Source of the DNA: Glandiceps talaboti
Taxonomy: Eukaryota; Hemichordata; Enteropneusta; Spengelidae
Length of the DNA stretch: 62,000 nt
Direction of reading: 5' to 3'
Assembly (NCBI RefSeq): GCF_964340395.1
Contig: NC_135561.1
Coordinates: 12,987,961-13,049,960, forward strand
The notes under the pieces are model-generated. The model saw only the letters and a list, made by a program, of their open reading frames with translations. It had not been told where the DNA came from and made no database searches. Position numbers and translations under genes: made by a program. Shown here in pieces: positions 1-14,041 of the stretch (position 1 is the first letter of the stretch; each line of letters begins with the position of its first letter).

Positions 1-1279
1 ATCCATCCCTTTTATAGCATCATCAAATAATTACCGACACAGAAACTCTACGGTTCAGGTATTTTAATATGAGAATATTAGCACTATTGTAACTACAAAC
101 TAAAAATGTTGGAAGTTTGTTTCCTTGATGTATCCAAGTGGACAAAATTCAAATAATTTTATCGATTTTGAATAATTCGTGACGCCTATAATGAGCGCCT
201 GTTGATGTTCAAAATTGGGAAATTTTAACATTTTTTGCACGTCTTCCTGCATATGGGTATGCCCATCAGTCACATTACACGTCTTTGGTCATCTGTTCGT
301 GTTTTTATTTAAAACAATACACCAGTGACACAGTACACTTTAATTAACACTAGGAAGTTGACATTTGATTATAAATGAAGGCATTAGTGCTAAAATGGCC
401 TAAGGACGAAAATTACATTTTTGATAAAAAGGTTAAAATTGAATTTCTGACAGTATAAACCCTTATAGCCCTGTCAAATTTAAATCATTGTTTTTCCCTA
501 TTATCAGTCCACCCTGGGCAATATTTGATGAGATCGGAGAAGAAACAGTACATTTTCGGAAAATGACATCGGGGACGTTGGGAAATGTGTCATTTTTAGA
601 GAATGACAAAGATAAACGTTTTCCCACCAGAACCTTTTGACTATGAGCCAACTTTAATTGGTGATTTTGCCTACTTGTGTTTCAAAATAAACGTTGGCCT
701 TTTGTGAGATCAGAAACTACTCGCTAACAAAATTACAATTGTTAAATTTAAGTGACAAATTAAAGAGAAACAGTCCGAAAACAACTTTCAAATTTCCGAA
801 AACATGAGAATTCAAGATATTTTCAGTGGAAAAAGTAAAAATAAATGCCAAACTGTGTCCTAATAAACATTTAGGAAAATGATAAAAAAAATTCTTTCCC
901 TCATTATAAACTTTCCTTTCATTGATATTTCATAGCAATTAACGTTAATTTTTCCACATCTCACAAGAAATACTAAGTCTATAAATATAATTAAACAAAA
1001 TAAGTCTGAACAAAACTCTAATTATTTTCACAGATTATTGGGTTAAATTTAAAATTAGTTATTACCGTGTATCATAGCTATAGAAAATGCTGGAATTTGC
1101 GGGGCCATACTTCAAAATTTCACGCTAAAACAATGGAAATATCCAAATATGGTTTCTAAACAATAATTTTTGATATAAAGTTTATGGCTTTAGTGTCTCT
1201 TCTTGAAAAGTACGTTAATCTTGCTACAAATGTGGATAAAACATATCATTTTTGGTATTTCCCATATTTTCCTAGTAAA

Positions 1280-1394
1280 AACTTTCTTGCAAGGGTGTCA
1301 CCCATCCCTGCAAGAAAGTTTTGGAAGGGGAACAAACCCATCCTATAGTAAAAAAATTCTTGCAAAGGTGTCACCAATCCCTGCAAAAAATTGC
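1280..1394. repeat. Two related hairpins
   Basis: The first hairpin (1280-1320) has arms AACTTTCTTGCA(A)GGG and CCCTGCAAGAAAGTT around a 10-nt loop, with one bulged base. A second, imperfect version (about 1356-1394) keeps the order TTCTTGCA, GGTGTCACC, TCCCTGCAA. The second loop still contains the GGTGTCACC palindrome, so the two look like copies of one structured unit. Confidence 0.6.
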
Positions 1395-2498
1395 CTGCAT
1401 GGCAACGCCAATTATTGAATGCTTCCAAGTTAACATAAATGCCACGACAAATCTGCATAAGCCGTATAGGGAAAAATTAAAAACTTTCATTATGTCAGAA
1501 ATTTTGTCATATTACTATGGGAAATCTTTGAAATTGTATTTCATAATGTGAGTTCTGATTATTTTCATCAAAATTCGTTGATTAGTCAATACACGAAACT
1601 AATTTTTACCAGAATAGGAAATTTCTGGGGGGGGGGGGGGGGGGAATCATTCATGAAATAAGTGTTCTGAAAAATACAGTTTTCCTATTAAAATTTGGAA
1701 AAATACCTTCTTTTCGGAAATTGGAATCGTTGTCGTACTGATGAGAGTAGAATTAGGACCCTTTTGCAATAGCCTGGATAAGAAATCATGGTAAGTAATA
1801 TAATTTGGAATTTATGAATGCCTGTTTGAAATATTTATCCTCGAAATTTTCTCTCAAAATATCAATTTTGGCACGTACGACCTTTATAATAATACTCGTA
1901 AAGGATACAATCGTGTACTTGACATATGCATATTATTCTAAATTTACCGGCACAGAACAGAACAAATAATGAATTTCTTGGCATAGAAACAACCATCACC
2001 TAAACCCATTATATATATATATATGTGTAACTTTAATGTATCTTTTACAAGGGCGATTCTTAACTTTATATTTGTTATAAAATAATTATATAATTTCATC
2101 ACTGTCATATGTACTAGGAAGCAATTCATGCCGCAAAACAGCGCATGCTGCGTGATTCGTGGACTCACATTTTCCATGTGATGACAAATTCCGTTTCAGT
2201 AACTTACTATTTAAATACAGAAGAGCGTTTCAATATTCGAACTTCGATTTGTGTAAGATAACACCAAAGGTAACAACTCAGAAATATTCATTGTTACAAT
2301 TCTAAACGTTCTCTTTCTGTTTTGTTTTGTTTTGATGATTTAATTTATCTGTATACTTCATAAATACAACTCAATAAGTGAATAAATATATTAGGTGAAA
2401 CAAGTATGTATGTTAAACTGCTGTTTAGTGTATGCCTTATCAAATTTGAGCACACATTGTATTCTGTCACGTGCTGGATAGAATCTTTAATATCGAAT

Positions 2499-2596
2499 CC
2501 ATTATTATTCTCGCGCTATTTTTATGCAAACCATAAGTCTGGTCGATCCATTATTATTCTCGCGCTATTTTTATGCAAACCATAAGTCTGGTCGAT
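2499..2596. repeat. Exact 49-bp tandem duplication
   Basis: Two identical adjacent 49-bp units, 2499-2547 and 2548-2596, both starting CCATTATTATTCTCGCGC. There is no divergence between them, so the duplication is recent or is an assembly artefact. Confidence 0.85.
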
Positions 2597-3718
2597 GAAA
2601 AGAAATGAAATTGACAGTATTTATCTTTTCAGTCTTTATAGACTAATATAAAACCTTGTTAACGGTACAACGTGTTTATTTGCTTACCCAACATTTCGAA
2701 AAACATTACACATTCACTTATACAAACATAAGTAATATTTACCTTGTTTTGGAGAGAATATTTCCGTGTCGCTAATTTATCTGTCTAGTTAATAGTGTGA
2801 ATTATGTATCCTTTTCTCTAGAGCTATCAAAGATAGATATTGAATCACAGTATAGATACTTGTGAAAAGTATGTTTGGAGTGCATATGCTGCATGGAAAT
2901 TGATATTTAAGAGCAAATAGCAATATAGTCTGGACTACCAGCTTAGGATACTAATCAATCGTGCCAGGCTTTCGTGTTTCCAAGATAACTAGGGACGAGC
3001 TGATGAACTCATAGTTTATGTAAATAAACAGAAAACGACACCTAACATGTTTAGCATACTTTGTATGACATAAAATATTACTACATAGCATCGACAATCA
3101 ATGATTACGAAAATGTTTTCACCGTTGATGGGTTGGATGAAATGTGTAATTATTTACAATACTTGCACGACTTCGTTAAATGATTCATCTGACACATTGT
3201 TGTATCACAACAACGTTGTTCGCATACTGTGATTTCGAAATACCATAAACTTAGTTCTGGTATGGCAGACAATAATAGACTGGATATCAGTGGAATATAT
3301 ATAACCTACTTAGGTACGTGTTTTACTGATATCACAACAACATCAAACAAGACAGACTGCTTCATCGTTAGACCTGTAAAGGTAGGCACTGCATTCATCT
3401 GTATCTGTTGACAAAACTTTCCTCAGGAGTTTCTTTTACAAAATCGAGTCTGATGATCGATAATTGCTGGTTGATAATTTTAACAGAAATAACATCGCCG
3501 CATCAATCATAGTATTTTTAAATTTTGTGCTCAAAGTTTAGAATATAGGATGAAGAAATACTACTTAACATTTGTTTCTTCTAGAGTAATGCGACAATGA
3601 TTTATATGGAATACGACTTGCACTTCAAACTTTCAAAATATGGGTCTTCTTAACTTCTTAGTATTGACAAGCTATCGTTTATGTTGATAACTGGGACTTT
3701 GATAACAGTGAGTAGAAA

Positions 3719-3725
3719 TATAAAA
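3719..3725 (+). promoter_or_regulatory. Candidate TATA box of the secreted-peptide gene
   Basis: TATAAAA lies 150 nt upstream of the ATG at 3869, which leaves room for a 5' untranslated region of about 120 nt. A GTATTTCAG just before the ATG (ending at 3860) could also be a 3' splice site of a 5' UTR intron. In an AT-rich region this is only suggestive. Confidence 0.3.
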
Positions 3726-3868
3726 CAAAACAGAACGTTACAAAAACAAACACAAAATTAAAAACACAGTGAGTCAGGATTTAGAATAAAAGGAGACAAG
3801 TCTGGTTCTAAACACAAACAACCGCGAAATTTGTCAAATTCTACAAATTTGTATTTCAGTATACCAAA

Positions 3869-5240
<1,372 letters not shown>

Positions 5241-6690
5241 TCTCTTACATAACGTATACGAATGTTAATGATGAACATGACAGATAACTAAACGTTTACT
5301 TTTAATTAGTTGATAATATCAGCATACAAATAAACTCATATGAATGAATAAACTACTTGCATTGAATTTACCTTCTTCTCTGCGTTTTTTGTGTGTAACT
5401 CTTCCTTTGATAATCTTTTCTCTAAAACATGTTTATCGTGTCAGTATAGTCTTTCACGAAATGTCCCTTGTCTTACAGAATCAAACCTCTCCATGTGCGA
5501 TGTCTTTGTGTGTCAGTAAGTGTTTAAATATGTGTTTGTTCGTTAGTATGTGTGTATGTTTGTCAACGTGTATGCATGCCATGCAGTGGCATGTATGTAT
5601 GTATGTATGTATGTATGTATGTATGTATGTATGTCGGTGCGCACGAGTATGTGCATCGAAGGATGACGGGAACAGCAAACCTCTGGAGTAGAGAGATTAA
5701 AGTACATGGTATATTAACAGGTGATTTTTGGAGGCGTTTATCTAATTCAAAAATATTAAATATGGTGAAATATCTACAGAACCCTTAACCAATGAGAAAA
5801 CGATATGAGCTGACTCTATCAGTGCATTTTCACATTTCAACAATTTTGGGAATTTCCTGCAAGCATTAATAAGGCTTTATGGGAGACAAGGATTTTCCCC
5901 ATTAAATGGCTGAACGAATGTCAAGTGCAGTAGTGTAACGTTACTCGGGTTTCTCTTGTACCCGTCATTATCATATAATCACTGCATTTCAGTCACTCCA
6001 GATCTGGTGGGAGGTACCATCTAGAATTGGGAGTTCTTGGATATTCAAAGGGAAAAGGGGACTCACAACTATCAAGCTCTAACTTCCTTCCATTTATTTA
6101 GCTAACCGACGGTTTTAGTGAACCTCAGGTATACACATGATTCCCTCAATTTCTATTCTTTGGAAATGATGCCATCTCCTACAATGACATAATGTCGTCA
6201 ATTAGCACAAGTTGTCTTTCCCCGTATATTGTAAACTTATCATCATATTGAGTGCGTAATGATGAAAAGGTCCGTATCTCATGTCTATGGCATGTCAACA
6301 GACTCGTCTTCTGTCAACACTATCTCATATCAAGACGTGTGTTCATATTACAACATAGTCTCTCATTTAATTAAAAAAAAGTTATTAAAAGCTTTGTCAA
6401 CTATTTCCAGTGACAGGAGAAAGTACTGCGTCGACACTTCGATCACAGCAGATTTGCAGTAATGTACGCCGTGACAGGGCGCCCTCACACATCAGTTAGA
6501 GTTGAGGCCGGTGATGGCGGATCGACACTACGTATTTAATACAGCCTACTTTGTACGTAGTATAAACATAAATGTGTGTACTTTGGTAATATAGCCAGAA
6601 GTCCGACTTTGTAATGTGTCACAGTAGCAAATAAGTCTGACTAAACTTTTCTTCTGAAGCTCAAAATCTAGCTCTACCACACTACGCTTT
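5241..6690. other. Non-coding stretch with an (ATGT)n microsatellite
   Basis: Downstream of the peptide gene I see only an (ATGT)n run (about 5593-5632) and unstructured AT-rich sequence. Open frames across it are short or repeat-derived. Confidence 0.5.
5329..5352 (+). terminator. Polyadenylation signals of the secreted-peptide gene
   Basis: AATAAA occurs at 5329-5334 and again at 5347-5352, 89 and 107 nt after the TGA at 5240, in the position expected for a short 3' UTR. Confidence 0.5.
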
Positions 6691-7626
6691 TCATATGACA
6701 TGACTGCCCTTAGGCCAAATACAAACCAGATTTAAACTGAATGCCTCCCTTAAGGGAATCACTAATTATGCAAATAACTCATTAAACTAAAGCAACTATG
6801 GTAACAGGCTTTGTTTTTTGGACAAGCGTGCTTTCTTAGGTTAATGTATGTAAGAGTGTATGATACTGCTTAATGCAGTCTAGATATAGCCTAATTACCG
6901 AAAATCATTTACTATGCAAATTATTCATTAACACTGTAAGGTACATCAACTAACTTTATAGGACATACACAATTTGTTATGGTTAATGTATGTACTGATC
7001 AGAATTGTATTGAAATTGAAGCATGCAGTTGTAAGATATAGCCTACTTACCAAGAATCATTAATTAGGCAAATTATTCATTAACACTGAAAGGTACACTA
7101 ACAAGCTTTACAGGACATATGTGATTGTTATGGTTAACGTGTGTACTGAATTACATTGGAATTGAAGTATGTATTCTTAAGATATAGCCTAATTATCGAA
7201 AATCATTAATTATGCAAATTATTCATTAAAACTGTACAGTGCATCAACAAACTTGATAGGACATATGTGTTTTCTTATGATTAACGTATGTACTAAATTA
7301 TGTTGAATTTGAAGTATGTATTCTTAAGATATATAGCCTAATTACTAAAAATAATTAATTATGCCAATTATTCATTAACGCTGTAAGATACATCAACGAA
7401 TTTTATAGGACAAATGTATGTTGTTATGTTTAACGAATATACTAAATTATATTGAAATTGAAGTATGCAGTCTTAAGATAATGCGTAATTAGTTGATTTC
7501 ATTAATATGCAAATTTCTCTAATTAGACATTAACAGATCTGGCTCAAAACCTACTCAGGTCTAGCTATTACCCTAAAGATTATATATCCCAAATTTCGTT
7601 ACAATTGAGTCAGCCGATTTTTAGAA

Positions 7627-7713
<87 letters not shown>

Positions 7714-7760
7714 GACATTCCCCTTTTAATACCGTACCCTTACGGGAGGTAAAACTTGTG
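6690..7760. mobile_element. Non-autonomous repeat element with about 147-bp tandem units
   Basis: Four head-to-tail units of about 147 bp (roughly 6877-7025, 7026-7171, 7172-7320, 7321-7469) share blocks such as GATATAGCCTAATTA and GCAAATTATTCATTAA. They are followed by (AGAC)n and (AC)n runs (about 7627-7710). The left end has CCTCCCTTAAGGG and the right end TACCCTTACGGGAGGT, so the ends carry related inverted motifs. A one-unit relative in opposite orientation sits at about 11055-11600. No protein is encoded, so this looks like a dispersed non-autonomous element of unknown class. Confidence 0.6.
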
Positions 7761-8591
7761 TTTTCGGTAACCTGTCCGACCCTAGTTTTAAAAAAATTTT
7801 GTACATTCAAAAATGACAATTGTTGAAAATTAACTTCTATTTCCGTGTGAATATTCTTGCAAAAAATTTCTTTGGTTAATTACTTTTTTAAAATCTCATT
7901 CCAGAGAAATCGAGTCTTTCAAAATGTTGAATTTGTTGAAGTTTGTGAAGTACAGAGTCTGTATATTGTGTTTGTATACTTTATATGTAAATGTCTTCAT
8001 TTACAACTCATCAAACTATCACAGAGGTATTGTGACCAATGAATATCTTGTCTTTGGGTTGAAGCATTATCTCAACACCAATTTCTTATTTTAATAAAAT
8101 GAATGTCCGACCTAAATACCCTGTCTCCTGAAGTCATGTTATCGCAAACAAACATTTTATATTTATTTTTTGCATTGCCTTATCAACAAGTATGTTTTCT
8201 CATAAGAGTAACTATAAGACAAACATCGTGACTGGCCTTCATTATCTCTTTAAATTCATGTCTTTAAGAACTGTAGTGTTAATATTTGAAACGGCTATGG
8301 CAGACAATTTGCCCTTTCCTTTTACATACATGACTATTATATATATAAAGATATATTCTTGCAGTACTAAAACTTTGAATAAACATGTGGTATCACGAAA
8401 ACTACACACTTACACAAAACGTGACCATGACACACTTCATGAAGGGAGAAAGTCTCATTATAATACATGTTTACTTTATTCGTATCACATGATTTTTTTA
8501 CACACAAACATGTATACTCTGCAATTGATATTTTAAGTCGCACGGGATATTTGTCAGATTTGTGGGACAAAACCCATGTAGTTTCATCGCC

Positions 8592-8595
<4 letters not shown>

Positions 8596-8688
<93 letters not shown>

Positions 8689-8730
8689 AGGGAGGGAGGG
8701 AGGGAGGGAGGGAGGGAGGGAGGGAGGGAG
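8596..8730. repeat. (GA)n then (GGGA)n microsatellite
   Basis: An uninterrupted GA run (about 8596-8684) passes directly into a GGGA run (to about 8730), a purine-only tract of about 135 nt. The Ser-Leu, Arg-Glu and Pro-Ser-rich frames over it are artefacts. Confidence 0.95.
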
Positions 8731-9096
8731 AGAGAGACCTTCACTAATCCAAACTAGTTATCTAAGCATATCTTTACTACACATATAACAATATTACAAT
8801 GTACTACAAAACATATTTGTTACATTCCACTATCACCGATACACAGTGTGTTAATGTTTGTTTTACAATTATAGACGTAATAAAAATTCCAAAGTGTAGT
8901 TAACTAGTTACCAGTGTACAACACAATTTATAAGTCGCTCCTTCGTCATATGCGTTGGTAGGCTGATGGAACGTGAGCCAAGATAGGTTTTTATCAAATG
9001 AATTTATCATAACCATCAACGTTTTGTGGTTAATACCATTAAAATATTAATTATGAGGCCCAATACGACGTGCACGATTTTCATATGGGAGACTTC

Positions 9097-9097
<1 letters not shown>

Positions 9098-9129
<32 letters not shown>

Positions 9130-9213
9130 ATGTATGTATGTATGTATGTATGTATGTACGTACGTACGTGTGTACGTACGTCTGTCTGTCTGTCTGTCTG
9201 ACTGACTGTCTGG

Positions 9214-9242
<29 letters not shown>
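9098..9242. repeat. (TGTC)n/(TGTA)n compound microsatellite
   Basis: Alternating blocks of TGTC and TGTA with a short TACG-rich centre. No coding signal. Confidence 0.9.
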
Positions 9243-9244
<2 letters not shown>

Positions 9245-10529
9245 TGTGTGCGATGAATGAGTGTGATAAATATCCTAGCGTCTGCCAAAAAAATCGAATG
9301 TAAAGGATGATAACCTCTTGGGCAACAAAACAAAGCAACGTTACCAAACATATATAAATACCAACAAACTATGATAGTGCAGGAATACAGGAATGTTGAA
9401 TTTGAACATTTGTGCTATATGACAAATGCATAGATGGGGCAAACGGTGGGGAATAATTGAATGAACAAGTGCAGATCGATATGTTCAAACGATGAGAATA
9501 AATCACAAACAGTCTGACAACCTGAATAATTTACTACATGTCAGCTTTACTGATCAAGTAACCACTGCATATTTAGAATGTACGCCAAATATATCGCGGA
9601 GAAAAAAACTCTTATCATCAATTGTTTTAATTTATATACTTCTTTGACAATGTCAGTGTAATAAATATTACTCCTAGCATAACATATACATAGTGCTTAT
9701 CTGTTGTCTGTGAAAGAGACCTGTAACCTATAAAAAGACCTATGAAAGAGTTGAATCGATAGTTTCCTATAAAGTTTCAAACTATCAAAGACACAGTCAA
9801 AACACGAAGATTGGGGTACGTTTTCTCTTTGTATTATAGCAAATCGTCGTCTGGTTGACAAAGTTGACTACCAGATAATAGCTACATTTTGTCGTCTGTT
9901 AGGACAAACATCTTACTTACACTGTTGCCACTCATTTACAGCTTTCCTGTTTGATACAACCACGTGGAAACCAATAAGAAACTGGACATGCAACACTTTA
10001 ATATAGCAAGATCGAATGAGTACAGTGTCTTGCTACATTTTGTCAGAGTGAAATGAACTACACATGCCACCATGCAGACCCCAAATGAACACGCAAAGGA
10101 CATTTTACGCGCTCTTCACCGAGTGTTTGAACAGCATTGGCGCCCGAATGTCTGCATGGAGTTGTAATACATTTGAATGGGTTATTTCATTCAGACTAGA
10201 TGTAGCAAAAATTGCGATCTTGCTCTTGAAGTATGACATATGCAGTTTCTTGTTGATTTCTACTTGGTTGTATCAAACAGAAAAGCTGAACGGTGTTGTT
10301 GAAATTCACTGTAGCTGGCCTAACAAAACCTTCCGAACATTGTCATACTTTCTTTACAAAAGCTAGCTACCATAGCAGACCTTCGCCATTTCACATACAC
10401 TGTAACAAGGTATACTTCTATCAGGCATAATGTATCAAAAAATCAATTCAATTTCAGTCGTGGTGTACTAAGATTTATAAATGTTGGTTACATATATGTC
10501 AAGCCAGACAATACAGGGAAGTAAGTTTC
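9243..10529. other. Non-coding stretch
   Basis: No repeat family or gene recognised. A 100-codon plus-strand frame at 10064-10366 has no similarity I recognise, no signal peptide and no splice context, so I do not call it a gene. Confidence 0.4.
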
Positions 10530-10625
10530 ATGGCGAGGCAGATGTCGACTTGTGTCTTTTTAATTAACTGGCTCATTCGTCAATCTATTGATGTTACCGA
10601 GGCCCTAAGTACTGACGCCAGTGGG
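10530..10625 (+). pseudogene. Lone exon paralogous to exon 1 of the secreted-peptide gene
   Basis: ATG at 10530 opens 32 codons ending GCC AGT GGG before a GTAAGT donor. This matches exon 1 at 3869-3964 in length (96 nt), in phase (0) and in the block IDVTEAL...SG versus TDVTEAQ...GG, with clear DNA similarity around GATGTTAC(T/C)GAGGC. The N-terminal part is less hydrophobic (STCVFLINWLI) and makes a poor signal peptide. I found no matching exon 2 downstream before the repeat that starts near 10650. Most likely this is a degenerate or partial duplicate, but an active gene with a diverged or distant second exon is possible. Confidence 0.5.
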
Positions 10626-10649
10626 GTAAGTCTAAACTCGTTTGTCAGA

Positions 10650-10730
10650 TCTCTTTCTATTCATCATTCTGTGTGGTAGCCGAGTAGAAAGATATGATAG
10701 ATTTCACAATTCAAGGGTTTATATGTTATA

Positions 10731-10772
<42 letters not shown>

Positions 10773-11575
10773 CGTGCGTACGTACGTGTGTGGTTGTCCG
10801 TCTATCCCAGTCTAGCTAGTCGGTAGCTTAAAATAAACAAAATAGATGTCATACTGAGCCAAGTTGATGTGATGGCGTTGTGTAAACAGGGCAGCGCGTC
10901 GTCAGCTACCTTTTGGTATAAAAACATATAATGTGGAAATGAAAAATAATCATTAATTTTACAATGTATTTACAGCAATGATTTCGACAAAATGGCAAAT
11001 ATTTTAATCAAAGCCGTTTTCTAATATATTTGCCATTTTACCGGCGTATTTTTAATCTCCCGTAAGGGTACGGGAGGTATTAAAAGGGGGATGTCTGTCT
11101 GTGTATATGTCTGTGTGTCTGTGTATATGTATCTCCGTGTGTGTGTCTGCCTGTGTCATCATTTTCTTAAAAACGGCTGGCTCAATGTGTGGGGTAATGG
11201 CTAGACCTGGTTAGCTTTTGAACGAGATCTGTTCTTGTTAATCAGGGAAGTTTGCATATCAATGAAATCAACTAATTAGGCCATATCTTAAGAATACATA
11301 CTTCAATTTCACTATAATTCAGTACATAGCATACGCTGACCATAACAATCGCATAGGTACTGTAAAGCTTGTTGATGCACCTTTCAGTGTTAATGAAATA
11401 ATTTGCATAATTATTGATTCTTGGTAATAAGGCTATATCTTACGACTGCATATTTCGATTCAGTACACACAGTTTGATATTTCTATTTAAGAGTGTGATT
11501 AAGTATATGTATTTACCTGGTGGACATGCGTATTTTGGAGACTTGAAACTCCCAATACCAGATGTAAACTGAGCG
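10650..11575. repeat. Dispersed repeat R, copy 1
   Basis: Blocks here reappear in the same order and orientation at about 40150-40965: AAAGATATGATAGATTTCAC, then a TG-rich microsatellite, then TGGCAAATATTTTAATCA, then AAGAGTGTGATTAA and GTGGACATGCG. This copy is interrupted by a CTCCCGTAAGGG element between about 11055 and 11480. There is no coding potential. Confidence 0.65.
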
Positions 11576-11600
11576 CCTCCCGTAAGGGAAGCACCAATTA
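11055..11600. mobile_element. CTCCCGTAAGGG-ended element, single-unit relative of 6690-7760
   Basis: It begins CTCCCGTAAGGGTACGGGAG and is followed by a microsatellite and one unit that reads as the reverse complement of the 147-bp unit of the element at 6690-7760 (for example TTAATGAAATAATTTGCATAA). CCTCCCGTAAGGG recurs near 11578. The right boundary is uncertain because the element is nested in repeat R. Confidence 0.5.
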
Positions 11601-12084
11601 TTAAAATAAAACTAAAAAAAAAAGTGAACCAAACAATACAATTCCAGTAACATAGATGAAATTACGCTGAAAAATAGCTATAGTTATGCTGGCAAGTCTC
11701 TATTACTGACACAACCCTCAACGAAGGGAAGGAAGGGACGACTCACTTCGTATGCAAGCAGGACTAGGGTTAGACTTAGAGTGAGTATGTTCGATTCCGC
11801 GGCTACCTCAGGAAAATCCATTAATTTACCGTTTGCCAGCGCCTCTATCCCCCTCGTTCTGATTTACTACAATATCTCTGTACTCTCCATGTTCTTAAAT
11901 GTAAACTGAGCGAAGCGTCGCTTTCGACAAGACATGCTTAGCTACTGAAAGGTTCACACACACTAACCAAGCTATTGACGTTTATTTGGTTGGGCTTTCG
12001 CCATCACCAATCATTCATTTTGACAGCTCTTTCTGGTTGATAACAAACTCGATACTTCGATACAAACATCTTCCTGTTGGAGTC

Positions 12085-12165
12085 AATGTCTGTCTAATAT
12101 ACTCCGGATGTTGACTTTCATTACCATGTCTGTCTAATATACTCCGGGTATGGACTTTTCATTAC
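12085..12165. repeat. Imperfect tandem duplication of about 40 bp
   Basis: TGTCTGTCTAATATACTCCGG occurs twice, about 40 nt apart, each time followed by a GGACTTT/TGACTTT and CATTACC block. No gene in this stretch. Confidence 0.6.
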
Positions 12166-12462
12166 CCGGATGGTATTTCTCATATTCTCAGCTCCCTGGA
12201 TTTTGAAGCGGGAAGTTTGCGGACACCTGATTGGCTGATCGCCCGATTAATCACTGTCGCTTGACAAGTAACGCCCACGCCGGTGTACAAATAATATTCC
12301 ACATATTGATCGATATGTATGGGAATGTGTTTTCAAAAAAACAAAACACCTCTGGTAATTACACTATAAGATATGTCGTGTCACTCTGCCCTCATCAGCC
12401 TCCTCTCTCACTGGGAGAAGTTGACCGATGCGATGCGCAAGAGTGGCCTGTCACTGTTTACC

Positions 12463-12792
12463 TTAAAGTGGCCACATGGATAATGATTGGGTATTTATTT
12501 GGGATTTTTAATTTATAAATAAATTTTACCATGAAAATCAATATGAAATAAGATATCCCAAATACTTGATTGTAACTCAATGAACTGCAGAAGATTGATA
12601 AATATGCAGAATTTTTTGTATTGTAGGTACAATAACATACATTCCACACACTTTGAGCTTTGTACACTGATTGAGCTACAAACACATACTTAGTCTATGT
12701 TGTTTCCCAAAGATTTTTGAAGTAGGAAGCCATGATAAAATTGCTTTGGAAATCAAAAATCAATAGCCAATCCTTATCCATATGGCCAGTTT
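12463..12792. mobile_element. Foldback MITE, copy 1 of 6
   Basis: Ends TTAAAGTGGCCACATGGATA and TTATCCATATGGCCAGTTT are inverted relatives, and the inversion continues inwards. A short non-palindromic centre holds an AATTGCAGAAGATTGA-type block. The matching copy at 43804 shows that this insertion predates the gene duplication. Confidence 0.7.
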
Positions 12793-13639
12793 CAAGACTA
12801 CTCTGATAATATGCACACTACGTTTACAAAATGACAATATTGCTACTCGTATAAAAAAAAAAAATGTGCAATATTAAATGTTGATTTGAAAGGGGATCAT
12901 ATGGGTGACGAGCAACAGAAAAATACATGCATACAACACCAAGACATCTATAGTTCCAGATTTAGCTTCTGTAAACAATATTATTAACATCTTGATTAAT
13001 AGACAAAAATAGTAATTTGATTAATATAGGATAAATGTATATTAAAGTATTATACAGACGTATAATAAACCATACAATAAGAGTTGTACAATCTTTGATA
13101 TAAGTATCTGCATGTGATATGCAAGGCACTACATTATCATGACATTATCCTATATATTTCTGTGCAAATGAACATAATCCATCCGAATTATGCAGATGCT
13201 TCAATTGAAATGCTTTGCAATACTGATATATTTTCAAAATAAATTCTACAGGGACTTGATTCTTAGGACTAATGTAATTACAATTTCCTCTAAAGTGTTT
13301 GTTGAAAGAAATATACATAAACACATACTACAATTGCACTAATATTAATAATACAGTTAATTGTCTGGGATATATAAAGCTTGTTCCCAAAAAATCACAT
13401 ACCTCAAATTATTGTTTTCACTACATGTACAGTAACTCTAAATCTTATGACAAACACTAGTTGTTAATACAAAATATGATTATTATGGTGTATGTGTGGG
13501 GGTTGGGGGTTGTTCTTGTTGTTTGAGTGGCTATTTTACATTCTTGTGTATAAACAGATCTCAAAACAAACTATCAAAAGTCGTATCAAGTTATGGTTAT
13601 GACAATTGAACTATCTAATCTTGATATCAGCTTTCATCA

Positions 13640-13643
13640 GCTA

Positions 13644-13679
<36 letters not shown>

Positions 13680-13975
13680 GTTCTGCATGTATACTTGTCT
13701 GTCTATTGTCTGTCTGTCCATCCATCTGTTTGTTCTGCCTGTCTGTTGTCTATCTGGGTCGTGTCTGTTCTGCATGTCTGCATGTCTGTTCTACCTGTCT
13801 GTCTTTCTGTCTATTGGTCTACCTGTCTGTTCTGCATATCTGTTCTACCTGTCTGTCTGTTCTGCCTGTTAGGTCTGTCTCTCTGTATGTATGTATGTCT
13901 GTCTGTCTGTCTGTCCGTTTGTTTGTTTGTTGTCTGTCTGTCTGTCCATCTGTCTGTTCTGCCTGTCTATACATA
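13640..13975. repeat. (CTGT)n-rich microsatellite just 3' of gene A
   Basis: Degenerate CTGT repeats with TGCATGTC and TTCTGCCTG interruptions start within 70 nt of the gene A stop, so they probably lie in its 3' UTR or flank. The Cys/Leu/Ser-rich frames over it are repeat translations. Confidence 0.9.
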
Positions 13976-14041
13976 TCCATTCCAAATGTAGGAAAACTAT
14001 AAAGTTTTCAATTTTTCACAATAGAGAGATTCTAAGACATC

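Larger units (their letters stand above)
1..3700. other. AT-rich non-coding region, no gene recognised
   Basis: I see no convincing exon here on either strand: reading frames are short and composed of AT-rich codons. It holds a pair of related hairpins (1280-1394), a poly-G run (about 1627-1644) and an exact 49-bp tandem duplication (2499-2596), listed separately. Confidence 0.5.

Noticed and set aside
10064-10366. 100-codon plus-strand frame
   Set aside because: No domain, splice or regulatory context. It is upstream of the paralogous exon, but its content does not match exon 2 of the peptide gene.
11785-11800. GTTCGATTCC, a tRNA B-box-like sequence, as a SINE or tRNA
   Set aside because: No A box at the right distance and no cloverleaf arms could be drawn.
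13593-14002. Cys/Leu/Ser-rich plus-strand frames
   Set aside because: Translations of the CTGT microsatellite; the same occurs at 45481-45857.
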